Shown here piece by piece: positions 20,401-27,845 of a stretch of DNA of 28,585 nt. Both the position numbers and the translations under genes were made by a program. The DNA comes from Plakobranchus ocellatus. Its lineage: Eukaryota; Mollusca; Gastropoda; Plakobranchidae. How positions within the stretch are numbered: position 1 is the stretch's first letter; every line of letters starts with the position of its first letter. Under the pieces are notes generated by a model that saw only the letters and a program-made list of their open reading frames with translations, had not been told where the DNA came from and searched no databases. Location of the stretch: contig BLXT01004580.1 in assembly GCA_019648995.1 (NCBI GenBank), forward strand, positions 2,389,138-2,417,722, written 5' to 3'.

Positions 20401-21803
20401 TTCATTTCTGTGTTTATTCATTTTAATTTAATAAATGGTCATTCTTTATTTTATATATAAATTTCATTGTCTCTACCTGTCTGAGCTGTGTCTCTACCTG
20501 TCTGAGCTATACTCATGACAATCATGAAAATTTTTACAGTAATGTATGATTTACTGATTAGAGAAAAAAAAAGGTAGTTTTATTCTTACCCCAGCCATTT
20601 TTAAAGCAAATCTCAAAATAACCACAATGATCCAAAGACAATCTTGTCCAATTCCGTACAAAATCAACAGGACTTCCTCCCCATTTCTTGATAGTGAAAA
20701 GCATTTTCAATTTGTCTGTAATTCCATATCTGAGGGTCACAGCGTCATTACTTTTCACCAGGAGACTTGAGGCTTTCTCAGCCCAAGCCAAAAAAGCTGG
20801 TTGTTGGTGAAGATAAGGCACCTTATCTGTGATTTAAGTCAGACAAGGAGAAAAACTTAAATCAAAGAATCTATATCCACTGAATATCAATCAGATCATC
20901 AAATGCTGGGCTAAAAAAAAAAGGCTTATTAGTCAGGGATTGGAAATTATTGAAAATTTTAGAACCGACCTTTTCAATTCATTGTTTAAAGTAATGGGGC
21001 TTTTAAAATCAACTGTACTGAATACATGAACATAATAAAAGGTATATCAAATACGTTTTAAAGTAGACCAGAAAGTTCCTAATTGCATTTTTCACATTTT
21101 CAATAATTCTTTTGGTGAGCTTTGCAATTATCAAAATCACATCAAAATAGGACATTTTTCTTCAAGAGATCAAAATTAGATTTTGTGATAGGCCTTGAGA
21201 ATGAATAAAGCATTACAATGTATCAATGTATTATTTGCTGCAAATGATTCAATAGGACTGGTCTCAAGGCATGTAGTTTTTTAAATGGTGGACTAAAGTT
21301 ATCATGACTTGCAACAAAGATCAAAGAAAAAAAGCTGTATGTAGGAACACATTCATTTTTCAAACCACGTTTCTCAAGAATACTTAATGTTACTCCAAAA
21401 TTTATGCTACAGTTTAAATTACGATATATTTTGCAATGAATATTTGCTTGACATAAAAAAAATGCTATTGCAAGAGAGAGCATACATACTGTAAAAAGAG
21501 ATATTGAAATTATTGAAATCTGAAATAATTTATAAATTCAGCAAATGTCCTCTTAGCATGAGTAAGGATTATATGCAATTATTAACTTCTGCAATCCAAT
21601 TTTTTATAATGTTAAAAAAAAAATTTACCGTTTAGTACTGGTAGACCATTAACTAGAACTACAGCTCTCCTCTTCTCTAGTGGGTCATGCCAAATCTTAG
21701 TTACTGTCATATCCTTAAAACTTCGATACACAACTTTATAGACTTCTTGATCTGTTTGCTCCTTATTCTCACTGGCTATGAGAAGCAGAGTTGGTGAAGA
21801 CAT
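3985..21803 (-). CDS. Unrecognised host gene, six coding exons, contains a tandemly duplicated two-exon module (3' partial)
   Basis: Joined minus-strand exons: 21803-21629, 20826-20590, 14702-13972, 12728-12579, 5246-4404 and 4134-3985. All five introns are GT-AG and the phases are 1, 1, 0, 0, 0, which gives 762 residues without a stop. The last donor (GTGAGT just below 3985) shows that the protein continues, but I found no further exon in 1-3984. The first 137 residues are rich in Trp, Leu and aromatics and look globular. From 138 on there are two long hydrophilic linkers, each followed by a conserved block of about 62 residues encoded at the end of a large exon and about 50 residues encoded by a separate exon. 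I see no signal peptide or membrane segment. I do not recognise the family, so no function is assigned. Intron 3 (14703-20589) and intron 5 (5247-12578) are long and carry transposons. The exon structure is well supported; the product is not. Confidence 0.85.
4404..5246 (-). CDS. Exon A2: linker plus second copy of the conserved block (residues 432-712)
   Basis: This 843-nt exon is phase 0 in and out, with acceptor TTTATATTTCCAG and donor GACAAT|GTAAGT. It starts VPLDSWISSLILRESFDVPD; the first codon is GTG, and it is an internal exon, so this is not a start. A Leu-rich segment (WKLLQILRSLCKI, KSLMLLALDEP) is followed by about 140 polar residues. The exon ends with the conserved block, again with IHCQNLFLGRLLS and FWKAAVQATCD. 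The Leu-rich N-terminal part has no visible counterpart in exon A1. The intron right after it begins GTAAGT followed by an A run, as does the intron after A1. Confidence 0.85.
5247..7736 (-). other. Intron 5 (part), AT-rich, no feature beyond low complexity
   Basis: This lies between exon A2 and the RTE insertion. It contains poly-T/A runs, a GA-rich tract near 7005-7030, and no frame with recognisable motifs on either strand. The RTE target site duplicate is at 7727-7736. Confidence 0.6.
8154..8975 (+). pseudogene. RTE endonuclease domain (apurinic/apyrimidinic-type), frame broken at its end
   Basis: In living elements this domain nicks the target DNA to prime reverse transcription. Recognisable elements in order: MWNVRTLHQKGKLENV at the N-terminus, LGLAEVRWTGAG (catalytic Glu), IQVYAPTSD, IIVMGDFNAKVG (Asp and Asn), the WFQNHPRRQWTW and RNKMDY segments, and CDSDHIPV (the final Asp-His pair). 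All expected catalytic residues appear intact. Near 8930-8940 the frame shifts: the natural continuation (KLREKIAVAVHNKYETLK) runs in another frame until about 9017, after which the original frame resumes. The stop at 8973 is therefore a frameshift product. The upstream edge of the protein is uncertain because the ATG at 8154 may not be the original start. Confidence 0.85.
9018..10940 (+). pseudogene. RTE reverse transcriptase and C-terminal region with three stops and a YADN active site
   Basis: The frame is the same as the endonuclease after the second frameshift. The fingers segment is KNRKATGPDNIPVEIIKA. ELHRTISLMSDFTKILLR follows. Motif A is FIDYSKAFDKVRH. Motif B is RGVRQGCVMSPGLFNLYSE. 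Motif C reads LKYADNTVLIAES; the family has YADD, so the second catalytic Asp (codon 10170-10172, AAT) is lost. The thumb has FKYLGYLITSDGRC. Stops interrupt at 10599 (TAG), 10629 (TAA) and 10896 (TGA), each where relatives have Trp (MWFIRRM, SWKEK, YEWRNM). After the last one RNMIANVCSRYGT leads to the natural TGA at 10938. Activity is not expected. Confidence 0.88.
10978..11878. repeat. Diverged segmental duplication, 551-bp period
   Basis: Unit 1 (10978-11302) and unit 2 (11529-11878) align almost throughout: TTGTGGGCAGTGGGTATAAA against TTGTGGGTAGTGAGTATAAA, later GATTTAAATTAA, TTCGTTCAATTTTTGGCAA, TATAGGAACTCCT and TTCTCCCTACTCTTCC. The 226 bp between them are unmatched. Unit 1 begins 17 bp beyond the RTE's right target-site duplicate, so the RTE landed near its edge. 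Both units keep a frame ending RLFERLLKDR..LMFMNL and a TAG. Their origin is unknown. Confidence 0.85.
11879..12578 (-). other. Intron 5 (part) between the duplication and exon B1
   Basis: No feature beyond T-rich low complexity near 12345-12382. Frames here have no recognisable motif. The GTGAGT donor of exon B1 is at 12578 reading down. Confidence 0.5.
12579..12728 (-). CDS. Exon B1: second half of module copy 1 (residues 382-431)
   Basis: The exon is exactly 150 nt, phase 0 on both sides, with acceptor TTTTACTTTTAG and donor GCC|GTGAGT. It begins VSKMPTYEQNFLVEEH, continues with a hydrophobic stretch containing CKLILN, and ends GEEGRA. About 30 of 50 residues match exon B2, which has the same length and phases. 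A possible DNA transposon begins only 27 bp beyond the acceptor on the intron side. Confidence 0.85.
12756..13315. mobile_element. Possible second CAG-ended, TA-flanked DNA transposon (560 bp)
   Basis: The left end is TA|CAGTACAACTCAGCTACAA; the right end, reverse-complemented, is TA|CAGCCAAGCTTGGTTTCCA. The inner parts share TTACAATGAGACC-like and TTGTAAGCAAGTCC-like segments. The termini are only loosely inverted, so the call is tentative. There is no transposase. It sits in the intron between A1 and B1 and explains much of why that intron (1243 bp) is longer than its paralogue between A2 and B2 (269 bp). Confidence 0.35.
13383..13438. other. Assembly gap (56 N)
   Basis: A run of N followed by a T homopolymer. 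Any frame spanning it is meaningless. It lies inside the A1-B1 intron. Confidence 0.95.
13972..14702 (-). CDS. Exon A1: linker plus first copy of the conserved block (residues 138-381)
   Basis: This 731-nt exon has acceptor TATTCCATACCAG and donor GACAGT|GTAAGT (phase 1 in, 0 out). It opens with DATLRASMEFWSVEGK and a hydrophobic LTVVPLFPCF segment. A CKQC motif and about 130 polar, probably disordered residues rich in Glu, Lys, Asn and Ser follow. The last 62 residues are the conserved block, with IHCQNLFLGRLLS, a DIQY motif and FWKAAVQATCD at the end. By my count about 40 of 62 positions match the block ending exon A2. The two linkers show no clear similarity, which fits a folded domain behind a freely evolving spacer. 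Confidence 0.88.
14703..17392 (-). other. Intron 3 (first part), AT-rich, no gene
   Basis: No coding exon is seen. The segment 14900-15250 is dense in CTAGAT/TAGATCT words. An A17 tract running into GAGAGA lies near 16268-16295, and a T18 tract near 16981. The splice phases of the exons on either side already agree, so no exon is missing here for the main transcript. Confidence 0.6.
17394..17477. repeat. (AT)n dinucleotide repeat
   Basis: About 80 bp of nearly pure AT with ACATAT units at both ends, inside intron 3. Likely variable in length. Confidence 0.9.
18251..18390. repeat. 71-bp imperfect tandem duplication
   Basis: Units at 18251-18321 and 18322-18390 share TTGGCCA/ATGGCCA with CATGCC, then TATGAAAGATTTAAAT. 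They are moderately diverged, so the duplication is not recent. Confidence 0.75.
18568..18721. repeat. 154-bp segment bounded by TGTTGACTA/TAGTCAACA inverted ends
   Basis: Perfect 9-bp inverted repeats with TG...CA termini at 18568-18576 and 18713-18721. A TATAGAGCCATATAAAAA stretch lies inside. No matching flank duplication is visible. It could be a tiny LTR-like remnant or chance. Confidence 0.25.
19075..19886 (+). mobile_element. Non-autonomous CAGT-ended DNA transposon, copy 2 (left end missing)
   Basis: It matches copies 1 and 3 from ATGGCTTGAAAAACAGCTAAACC through CTTGGCTGCCTTACTATCGC to the right end, GGTTTAAACATGCTCCACTG, followed by TA. The first 25-30 bp with the left terminal repeat are absent. 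It lies in intron 3 of the host gene, same orientation as the other copies. Confidence 0.75.
19887..20589 (-). other. Intron 3 (last part), AT-rich
   Basis: No exon is seen. A 19-bp direct repeat GTCTCTACCTGTCTGAGCT occurs at 20469-20487 and 20490-20508. The donor GTAAGA of the exon at 20590 follows at 20589 reading down. Confidence 0.55.
20590..20826 (-). CDS. Exon encoding residues 59-137 of the unrecognised gene
   Basis: This 237-nt exon is phase 1 in and phase 1 out. The acceptor is TTAAATCACAG and the donor is GGG|GTAAGA. It completes an Asp codon from the previous exon and then reads KVPYLHQQPAFLAWAEK, with RYGITDKLKMLFTIKKWGG further on and HCGYFEICFKNGW at the end. The mix of aromatic, Trp and Leu residues without low complexity suggests a folded domain shared with the preceding exon. 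I do not recognise it. The intron to the next exon downstream is 5.9 kb long. Confidence 0.85.
20827..21628 (-). other. Intron 2 (802 bp), no internal feature
   Basis: Bounded by donor GTAAAT (21628 down) and acceptor TTAAATCACAG (ending 20827). AT-rich. Frames inside have no recognisable motif. Confidence 0.7.
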
Positions 21804-21815
21804 TTTTACAGGTAC
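21629..21815 (-). CDS. Exon with start codon (residues 1-58) of the unrecognised gene
   Basis: The acceptor TTCTGTTACAG precedes 21815, and 12 nt of leader (GTACCTGTAAAA) come before the ATG at 21803-21801. The exon encodes MSSPTLLLIAS, then an acidic and basic stretch, and ends in GLPVLN. The donor CG|GTAAAT leaves phase 1 after 21629. An upstream ATG in the same frame lies on the intron side of the acceptor, so I prefer the Met at 21803. If the exon at 22541-22607 is spliced on, an in-frame TAA falls upstream of this ATG, which supports it as the first usable start. Confidence 0.75.
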
Positions 21816-22540
21816 CTGTAACAGAAATTTTGGGATATGTTTCAAAAACTTAAATGTCTTAGGACAAGTCCTAGAGATAAGAATGAAATTGTTTTAGCCA
21901 TAAAGATGTTTCCATTGAGAGCATAAAGTATGTAAACAAAATATTTTGTAGACTTTTAATTTACAATTGAAAACAGAAAGATGTGGTTGCCTTAGACGTA
22001 AGTGCTACCTAGATTCAGGCTCACTTTGCTGTCTCTATATTCCTTTATCTGTGACACCAGAGCCAGCAGAATTTGATCTTTAGAAGTCTTAATTAAAATG
22101 GAGCAACTTTATGTGCTGAACCATTTAAAGAGGGCTGTTGATGCTTTGAGAATCAATGCCTGTTTATTGCAAAAAAGTTTATAGTTTATCTTTTAAATAT
22201 TTGATGGTTGATTTGTGTATTTTTGTCTTCATTTGAATTGTCAGAATGAACTAAAAATATTAATCAAATTGGGTAAAAGTTAATGATAAAATGCATCAAG
22301 TCAAAATCCAAGAATATACACAACCAACGATCTCACCCCCAAAGTAATTATAAATTTTAATTTTATTTGAGGAATCTTATCAAATCACATTTACATTTCA
22401 CAATATTTAGAAGAATTATGGAGTTCATTTCAAACAGCTTGAGACAATTATAAAATGCAAAAAAAAAATTATTTATACTTACAAAAAAATTTCATAAAAA
22501 AAATAAAGATATCTTTAAAAATCTTGGAGATAATACGTAC
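21816..22540 (-). other. Probable 5' intron, no internal feature
   Basis: AT-rich DNA between the likely untranslated exon and the start-codon exon. No open frame of note on either strand. Confidence 0.4.
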
Positions 22541-22607
22541 CTCAGTAATACTTTCTGATAACAGCAGCTGAGTTTAAGATGATCAGCCCAGATTCAACAG
22601 CCACATT
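22541..22607 (-). other. Probable 5' untranslated exon of the unrecognised gene
   Basis: On the minus strand the sequence reads AAATATTATTCAG|AATGTGG at 22607 and ends CTGAG|GTACGT at 22541, a well-formed 67-nt internal exon. It contains stops, so it would be leader. Joined to the exon at 21815 it puts an in-frame TAA upstream of the Met at 21803. This is inferred from splice signals only. Confidence 0.4.
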
Positions 22608-22899
22608 CTGAATAATATTTAAAAAGTTAGGTGACGAAGAGAATGTGTGATCTTTTCACATGGTTTGGCACTTGTACTGTGACCTATAATGACATGTTGG
22701 TAAGCATTCTAGCATCCATAGGCCTAGATATTTTTTTTCCTGAATGAAGCATGTTCAGAAATCTTGCCCTTTATTTATTCTAGGATCTGATCTTAAATAG
22801 GCTAGCTCTTACAGAAAGAGTTCTGCTTACTGACAAAAAAATGACTAGCTTGGGCCTCATCCAGGCATATTTTTTAGATTTAAACGACAAATGGAGGTA

Positions 22900-23704
22900 C
22901 AGTAGACCACACCTAAACCGACAATGGCTGAACCGAAAAAATGGCTAAACCAAAAAGAAACTGAAGAGCTTTCTGTTTTTCCTCTTATTCTTTCTTATTA
23001 GTCATGCGGTAAACCGAAAGCCTTGGCTGCTTTACTATCGCTAAAGCAAAATAAAAACTATCGGGAAAGCCCAGTCATTGTCCGACTGACACATAAAAAA
23101 ATCTTTTTCTTTTTTTTTTACACACCTTGCCCTTCCCTTTCTTTCTCGCATTACTCCATGCAAACCCAATACTGCTACCACTACAGACGGCCAGGCCCGA
23201 TGTCTATCTAGGACTACTGCACACACCTGCCCATCCCTTCTCTTCCAACACTCAGTTACGCAGCGGGACCATGCCAGACACTCCCTTCATGTCGAGGTCC
23301 TGTCAGCGCTAAGCTAAGCAAAGACTGTTGCACCACAGCAGGAAATAAAGCCATCTCTCTTATTGAGAACTTCAGTACAGGAAAACATAGGTAATGATTA
23401 AATTGTAAAAGTACAGACTTCAGGACCGGTAAACTTACTTAGGCAATGATGAAATTGTGAAAGTTCTATTATTCTACATCGATAACAGGCACAATAACCT
23501 CTTAACTGAAAAGGAAATAGAAGGAAATAGAGAGATGGATAAAAAAGAGAGAAGGCATTGAGGTGACGATGGGCCGCATTGATTTAACTTAATAATTTGG
23601 AAGCTGGTCACTCTCCTTTATTAATCTTACTTATTTAATGCGCTATGCTTAAACCAAAATAGAAATCATACTCCCTGGAATTTTGGTTTAAGCGTGTTCC
23701 ACTG
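22900..23704 (+). mobile_element. Non-autonomous CAGT-ended DNA transposon, copy 3 (805 bp)
   Basis: The left end CAGTAGACCACACCTAAACC is preceded by TA (22898-22899). The right end is GGTTTAAGCGTGTTCCACTG, followed by AA where TA is expected, a decayed target duplicate. The interior matches copy 1 without the 144-bp duplication. The overlapping 61-62 codon frames on both strands have no recognisable product. Confidence 0.75.
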
Positions 23705-24092
23705 AAAATGCTTGTAAGTCTCTCGATGTCTGTATTTGAAACACTTAGATATAGACTAGAACTAAACTAGATCTAGAGCTCTATTATCTAAATTGAAACA
23801 GGGGAGGCTTTCCACACTGGGGAACCACTTTAATATCCGTATCACCCCTCCAATGTTGCCTTCATTTCGCCAAATAAACAAGCGATGTGGGATACAATAA
23901 TCTTCTTCAGTTTAGGCCCTAATCCAAATGATGTCATCTTTAATTAGGTCTTAATTAGATCTATTAGCCTTCCAAACAGTTAACGCTGTCCTCTTCAGTT
24001 ATTTTGAGGTGATTCCCAGGAGTGGAAATCCTTAAAACAGAACTTTGCCGTGTTTGTTGTAAATCATTAAAATATATTTTTAAAAGTCTCAC

Positions 24093-24530
24093 CTTGATCA
24101 AGATCTAGATCTAGAAATTATAATCTAGGTATCCATGTGTGTTTTTCTTGATGGGATTTAAGCATCCGAATCGGTGATTTTTTTTTTTTTTAAGAAAACT
24201 GACTGTCTAGAATCTAGATTAGATCTAGATCTAGATCTAGATTAGATCTTAGAATCAAAATCACATTCAGGAAACCACAATCGATTTCTGACTTGGTGCA
24301 TAAAGGCTCTTTCTATATATTTGTATTTAAATAAGGTGTAAATTTACAACCCGGACATTAATTATTAATTAAGAGTTAAATCAAACGATAGACTAAAGGC
24401 TCAAACAGATCTGTATCTTCGAGTTGGCCTTAGGTAGGAATGGAATGAAAATGAAAATGATAAATTTGGTATTTGGGAAAAGTTCGTCACGTGATGATCT
24501 TTTCTGAGAAAAGCAATGAAACTGAAAGTA
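24093..24530 (-). other. Candidate first exon/transcription start zone of the unrecognised gene
   Basis: A good minus-strand donor (TCAAG|GTGAGA) lies at 24093, upstream of the likely untranslated exon at 22541-22607 and just downstream, in gene sense, of a promoter-like region. The 5' edge is not determinable; 24530 is only a nominal limit. No coding potential is claimed. The alternative is chance occurrence of a donor consensus. Confidence 0.2.
24101..24249. repeat. CTAGAT/GATCTA hexamer clusters
   Basis: Stretches of GATCTA units occur at 24101-24117 and 24209-24249, and a smaller one near 23755-23780. The word is also dense around 14900-15250. Short interspersed arrays of this hexamer recall some gastropod genomes, which is an impression only. 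Confidence 0.6.
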
Positions 24531-24546
24531 AATGAAAGCTGAAACC
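24447..24546. promoter_or_regulatory. Cluster of IRF/ISRE-like GAAA arrays and a TCACGTGA E-box
   Basis: GAAAATGAAAAT lies at 24447-24458. The palindrome TCACGTGA (bHLH-Zip type, core CACGTG) is at 24487-24494. GAAACTGAAAGT is at 24518-24529 and fits the GAAANNGAAANN pattern bound by IRF factors. A further GAAAGCTGAAACC at 24534-24546 has a 3-base spacer instead of 2. The sites are visible in the sequence; binding and use are inferred from known consensus motifs. The position, upstream of the minus-strand gene and beside CpG-bearing DNA, suits a promoter. Confidence 0.35.
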
Positions 24547-24563
24547 GTTGTGTAAGAAGTTAG

Positions 24564-24702
24564 CCGTACTTAACGACGTCTAGACGGTAAGGCTAGCCGT
24601 ACTTGGCCTAAACGAATTTGCAATTAATAAGCACGGCATATTTGCGAATTTATCCGTACGTAAGTACGTTTAGACGCATGAGGCGACCGTACTTGAGTAC
24701 GG
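24564..24702. repeat. Duplicated 42-bp CCGTACTT block ending in a palindrome
   Basis: CCGTACTT occurs at 24564, 24597 and 24687, and a related CCGTACGTAAGTACG at 24654-24668 contains its reverse complement. The stretches 24564-24605 and 24654-24695 align over 42 bp with a 90-bp period, both containing TAGACG in the middle and CCGTACTTG at the end. The last one continues into a perfect palindrome, CCGTACTTGAGTACGG (7-bp arms, 2-bp loop). The block is CpG-bearing, unlike its surroundings, and may belong to the promoter. Confidence 0.6.
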
Positions 24703-24975
24703 CGAGCTACTAGGCTCAATGCGTGTGGTGTAGACTCATGAGCTGGCGCTGGCAGTCGTGAAAGATTTTTCTGGAACGTTGTGTTAGAGCTGCAGCGCTA
24801 GGAATCAATTTCCAAGAGTGAAAGGGTGGCGTACTTTTAACAGCGATTCCTACGCAAGGCCTGTGCAATAACTTGGTGGCGCCTTCCAGTTTCCGGTCTT
24901 GTATGTATGACCCATGTCATATCGCGTCAATGGAGTCCCCTCCCATTCTTCAAAAGGTCCTTTTTCCGACTTCAT

Positions 24976-25355
24976 TACGGAGAGAGAGGGAGAGAGAGAG
25001 AGACAAAGCGACAGAGAGAAGGAGGAGGCGGAAAAGTGTATTTAAGTGTTTAAGGAAAAAAGTTATTACACACACATATACATAAGCCTATATATGTGAG
25101 TGTGTGTGTGTGTGTGTGTGTTTGCATTATATAATTATATTGGGGAAGTGAAATTAAAACTCACAGAGAGAGAGAAGAAAAGAAGAGTAAGGAAACAGGA
25201 GTATTTAAGTCTAGAGACCAAAAAATGAAATATAATGGTGTGTGTGTGTGTAGGAGAAGAGAAACAGAGAGAGGTGGAATGGAAGGGGGCAGAGGAGGGG
25301 AAAGGGTTAATATTAAAGTCTGGTGGAAAAAGTGAGAGAGAATAAAAGGAAGAGT
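24976..25355. repeat. GA-rich and (TG)n compound microsatellite region
   Basis: GAGAGA at 24978-25020, a pure TG run at about 25100-25121, GAGAGA near 25165, a second TG run near 25238-25252, and purine-rich DNA to 25355. Strongly purine-biased on the + strand. No gene is supported; a 70-codon frame here is repeat-derived. Confidence 0.75.
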
Positions 25356-26039
25356 ATTTACATTTCTCAGCGTGGCTCTGATATTCTGTTTAGTAATATT
25401 CTGGGTGCCACATTTGCTCGTTCATAGCATCTTTAGTATCTTTGATAGCATATACCATTGCTGTCCGTTGAAGTGCACGCCTATTGCTAATATTAAGCAT
25501 TAAAAAAAGGTTTATTTTGTCATGCTCGTTATCTTATCGCTCTGAAGTTAAGGGGAGAATACGAATCTAAAGTCAGAATTTTAAAATGTTGACTTTGAAA
25601 ACGCGCTTGAGTCAGGGGAAAATCGCTACCGAAGCCAATTTTTTATCTAGCGTTGTTTCAGGGCTAGCGTCTTATATGCCTCATGGAAACAGATGTAGAG
25701 AGGAAGAAAGGACTGGTTGCTCAGCGGGACTCAAAACTAAATCGAGAACGCGTGCATGGTGTGCTATTGTACAGCTCCATGGAATTCCGCCATTAAACAA
25801 CTGGTTATGCGGTGTGCTCATCGACACTTTCAGTAACTATCCCAGCGCCTCCCTTAACTTCCTTAAATCGTCTCAAGAGGCAACTAAAGTTCTTCGCATG
25901 AAATTCATACAATCAAGCTTTCGTGCATCTCAGAGTCTCAAGAAGACTTTATGCGCGTTTGTATATACACGTATATGAAAATAGGTGTCTTTTAAAATCT
26001 ATGTAACAATGCAATCAAATCAGAGGAAATTCTCTTACA
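25356..26039 (+). other. Unassigned DNA holding a 130-codon open frame
   Basis: The frame 25586-25978 starts MLTLKTRLSQGKIATEANF and is Ser- and Thr-rich with several Cys. I see no domain, no splice-supported extension and no codon signature. CpG density is somewhat higher than in the introns. It could be part of an unrecognised repeat, a lone exon, or chance. I do not claim a gene. Confidence 0.2.
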
Positions 26040-26480
26040 ATATTTACACCCCTGAAAAATCCACATCAAGCATCCAACTTCTGTTTTTATCAGCATCAAT
26101 AGTACAACCAACAAGTTAAAAAACCACCATGCTCTCTCCTTAACCTAATAACTACAGAACTCTTTTTTATTCTCAATAACATTTACAACTAAATGGCCAA
26201 TCTACATCTCTTCCTATCCATCACGAACAATCCAAACCCAACACTTTTTCATCCTGAAATACAATCACTTGACATACCACGTCTCTTCATCATCATCATA
26301 TCAACAGCAAGCCAATCCAGAATTTTTCCTCCCCAAATGCGACTACCAAGTCACCATTTCTCTTCTTCAACAATGCTCTAACTAAATCTTGTCGTCCTCC
26401 CGTCACTCATCCCCTTCATCAACACAAACAACAAGCCTTTCACAGTATCGGTTCTCTTCCTCATCAACAGCATCTAGAAA
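26040..26480. other. Strongly strand-asymmetric (G-poor, C-rich) segment
   Basis: The + strand is mainly C, A and T, with few G over about 440 bp. The change from the neighbouring DNA is abrupt. The frame at 26193-26381 (MANLHLFLSITNNPN start) follows from the composition and shows no domain. Confidence 0.5.
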
Positions 26481-26819
26481 CTATGAGTAACAGAGTAATA
26501 TATTTTAAAAGTAAAAATAAAAGCAGTAAAACACATCGATTTAAAAGCACGAAAAATATTGGTCGGTAAAAATGCATATTTGTCTTTATAACATTCTCTA
26601 TGATGTGATTTTTTGACGGAATGAAAGGATTGCTCTGCAAATATTAGTAGTAGGCTTCCGGTAATGAATTACTCACGACTAAAATTGCCTTCATTTTGTC
26701 ATTACTACAGAATACCTTTGCGGTGAAGGTACCCCAATCAGGTCATTGGTAGAGGATTTCAGCAAACAATGACATCGAAAAAAGATAACGTCAGTCCTAA
26801 ACGTTGCTACCCGTGTCAA

Positions 26820-27845
26820 CATGGCCACCGAAGCGGCGCAAATCCCTCGTGAAACCAGTCTGTACATTAGGCCGATGGGCGGAAAAGATGAGATGTGCCC
26901 GCTGGCTCTAAGACCCTTTTTCTCGAAATGATTGCTAGAGCATACTCTCTAGCATACTCAGATGGCTCGTCAGCAAGCAGCACGGAATACGGAGACTGCA
27001 GGATTTACATCTGATGGCCCGATCGTTTGAAAACTCGAGCCTGCGGACCTATGGGAGAGAAATCGTGCAGTTTAGACTGCAAGCTCTAGAGTGTTACGGA
27101 GTATTTGAAGGTAGTCATCGGGAGGCATCGGGGAAAGAGCCCTCTCCCCGGCGTGGTAATCTTTACTGACATCCGGACTTTAGTGCAAGCTTTGGGCGGA
27201 TCTGGTAGAGCAGACGTGGGAGAAATGGTGTTGTTAGCGGACTCCTTGCTGAGGGTGGAGAGGGTGAGGTCTGTGGTTTAGTGGTTACCTTCCCGTGTAG
27301 GGATCATCGGCAACGAGATAGCTGATGCCTCAGCGAACGCGGGAAGGCTCCAGTGGCATTCACGGAAAACACAAACTCTATCCGATATAAGGGCAATCTT
27401 AAGACGCTGCGCCGTCAAACTCAGGAGTGCTGCAGTGTTCTGATAATGACAAATTTCCCAAATTTTATGAAGCCTTCATGGCAAATGATTATCTGAAATG
27501 TCTACATAGAAGCGACATGGCGCAAATTTTTGTGGAAGGCCAAAACACACGCTGCTTCTGTCGGACCAGGTGGTCACGATTGGTCTTCCAATACTGTGTG
27601 TCATCTGTTTAGTGAAAGAGAAGAGTCGGTTTCGCATGTGTTGTTCACATGCAGAAAAATGGCAACACAGGGTGGGCTACTGCGCCCCTGAACAAAAATC
27701 ATATGGCGGTGAGACAAGAGCACCATGAGCACGACAGCAAATAAGTTGCGCATGTTCCTCTGGCGAGTCATGCAGTAAGCGCGAGACCTGCACGTCCTAC
27801 AAGAGTGGCTTCCACCAGCCCGGAAAATTGAGCAACGCTAACATA
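26820..27845 (+). pseudogene. Relic of an RNase H-bearing non-LTR retrotransposon (3' part of the polyprotein)
   Basis: RNase H degrades the RNA strand of the hybrid in I-type LINEs. Three Asp positions remain in one frame: AYSDGS (Asp codon 26961), VVIFTDIRTLVQALGGSG (Asp 27168) and WLPSRVGIIGNEIADASANAGR (Asp 27324). The usual Glu helix appears in a neighbouring frame near 27059 (REIVQFRLQALE), so small indels occurred. Stops interrupt, for example the TAG at 27279 just before WLPS. Further on, near 27520-27660, WRKFLWKAKTHAA, CHLFSEREESVSHVLFTCRKM and, by 27840, LHVLQEWLPPARKIEQR are the C-terminal region typical of such ORFs. No reverse transcriptase is seen upstream, so it is 5'-truncated. 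Exact ends were not found. Confidence 0.75.

Noticed and set aside
3985-21803. Assigning the host gene to a named meiotic, Tudor or DNA-repair family
   Set aside because: I considered several by overall feel, but none of their diagnostic motifs is present, so naming one would be a guess.
24873-25085. 70-codon + strand frame with Arg/Glu repeats
   Set aside because: It is generated by a GA microsatellite.
25586-25978. Possible stand-alone gene of 130 codons
   Set aside because: No domain, splice evidence or codon pattern was visible; listed only as unassigned DNA.
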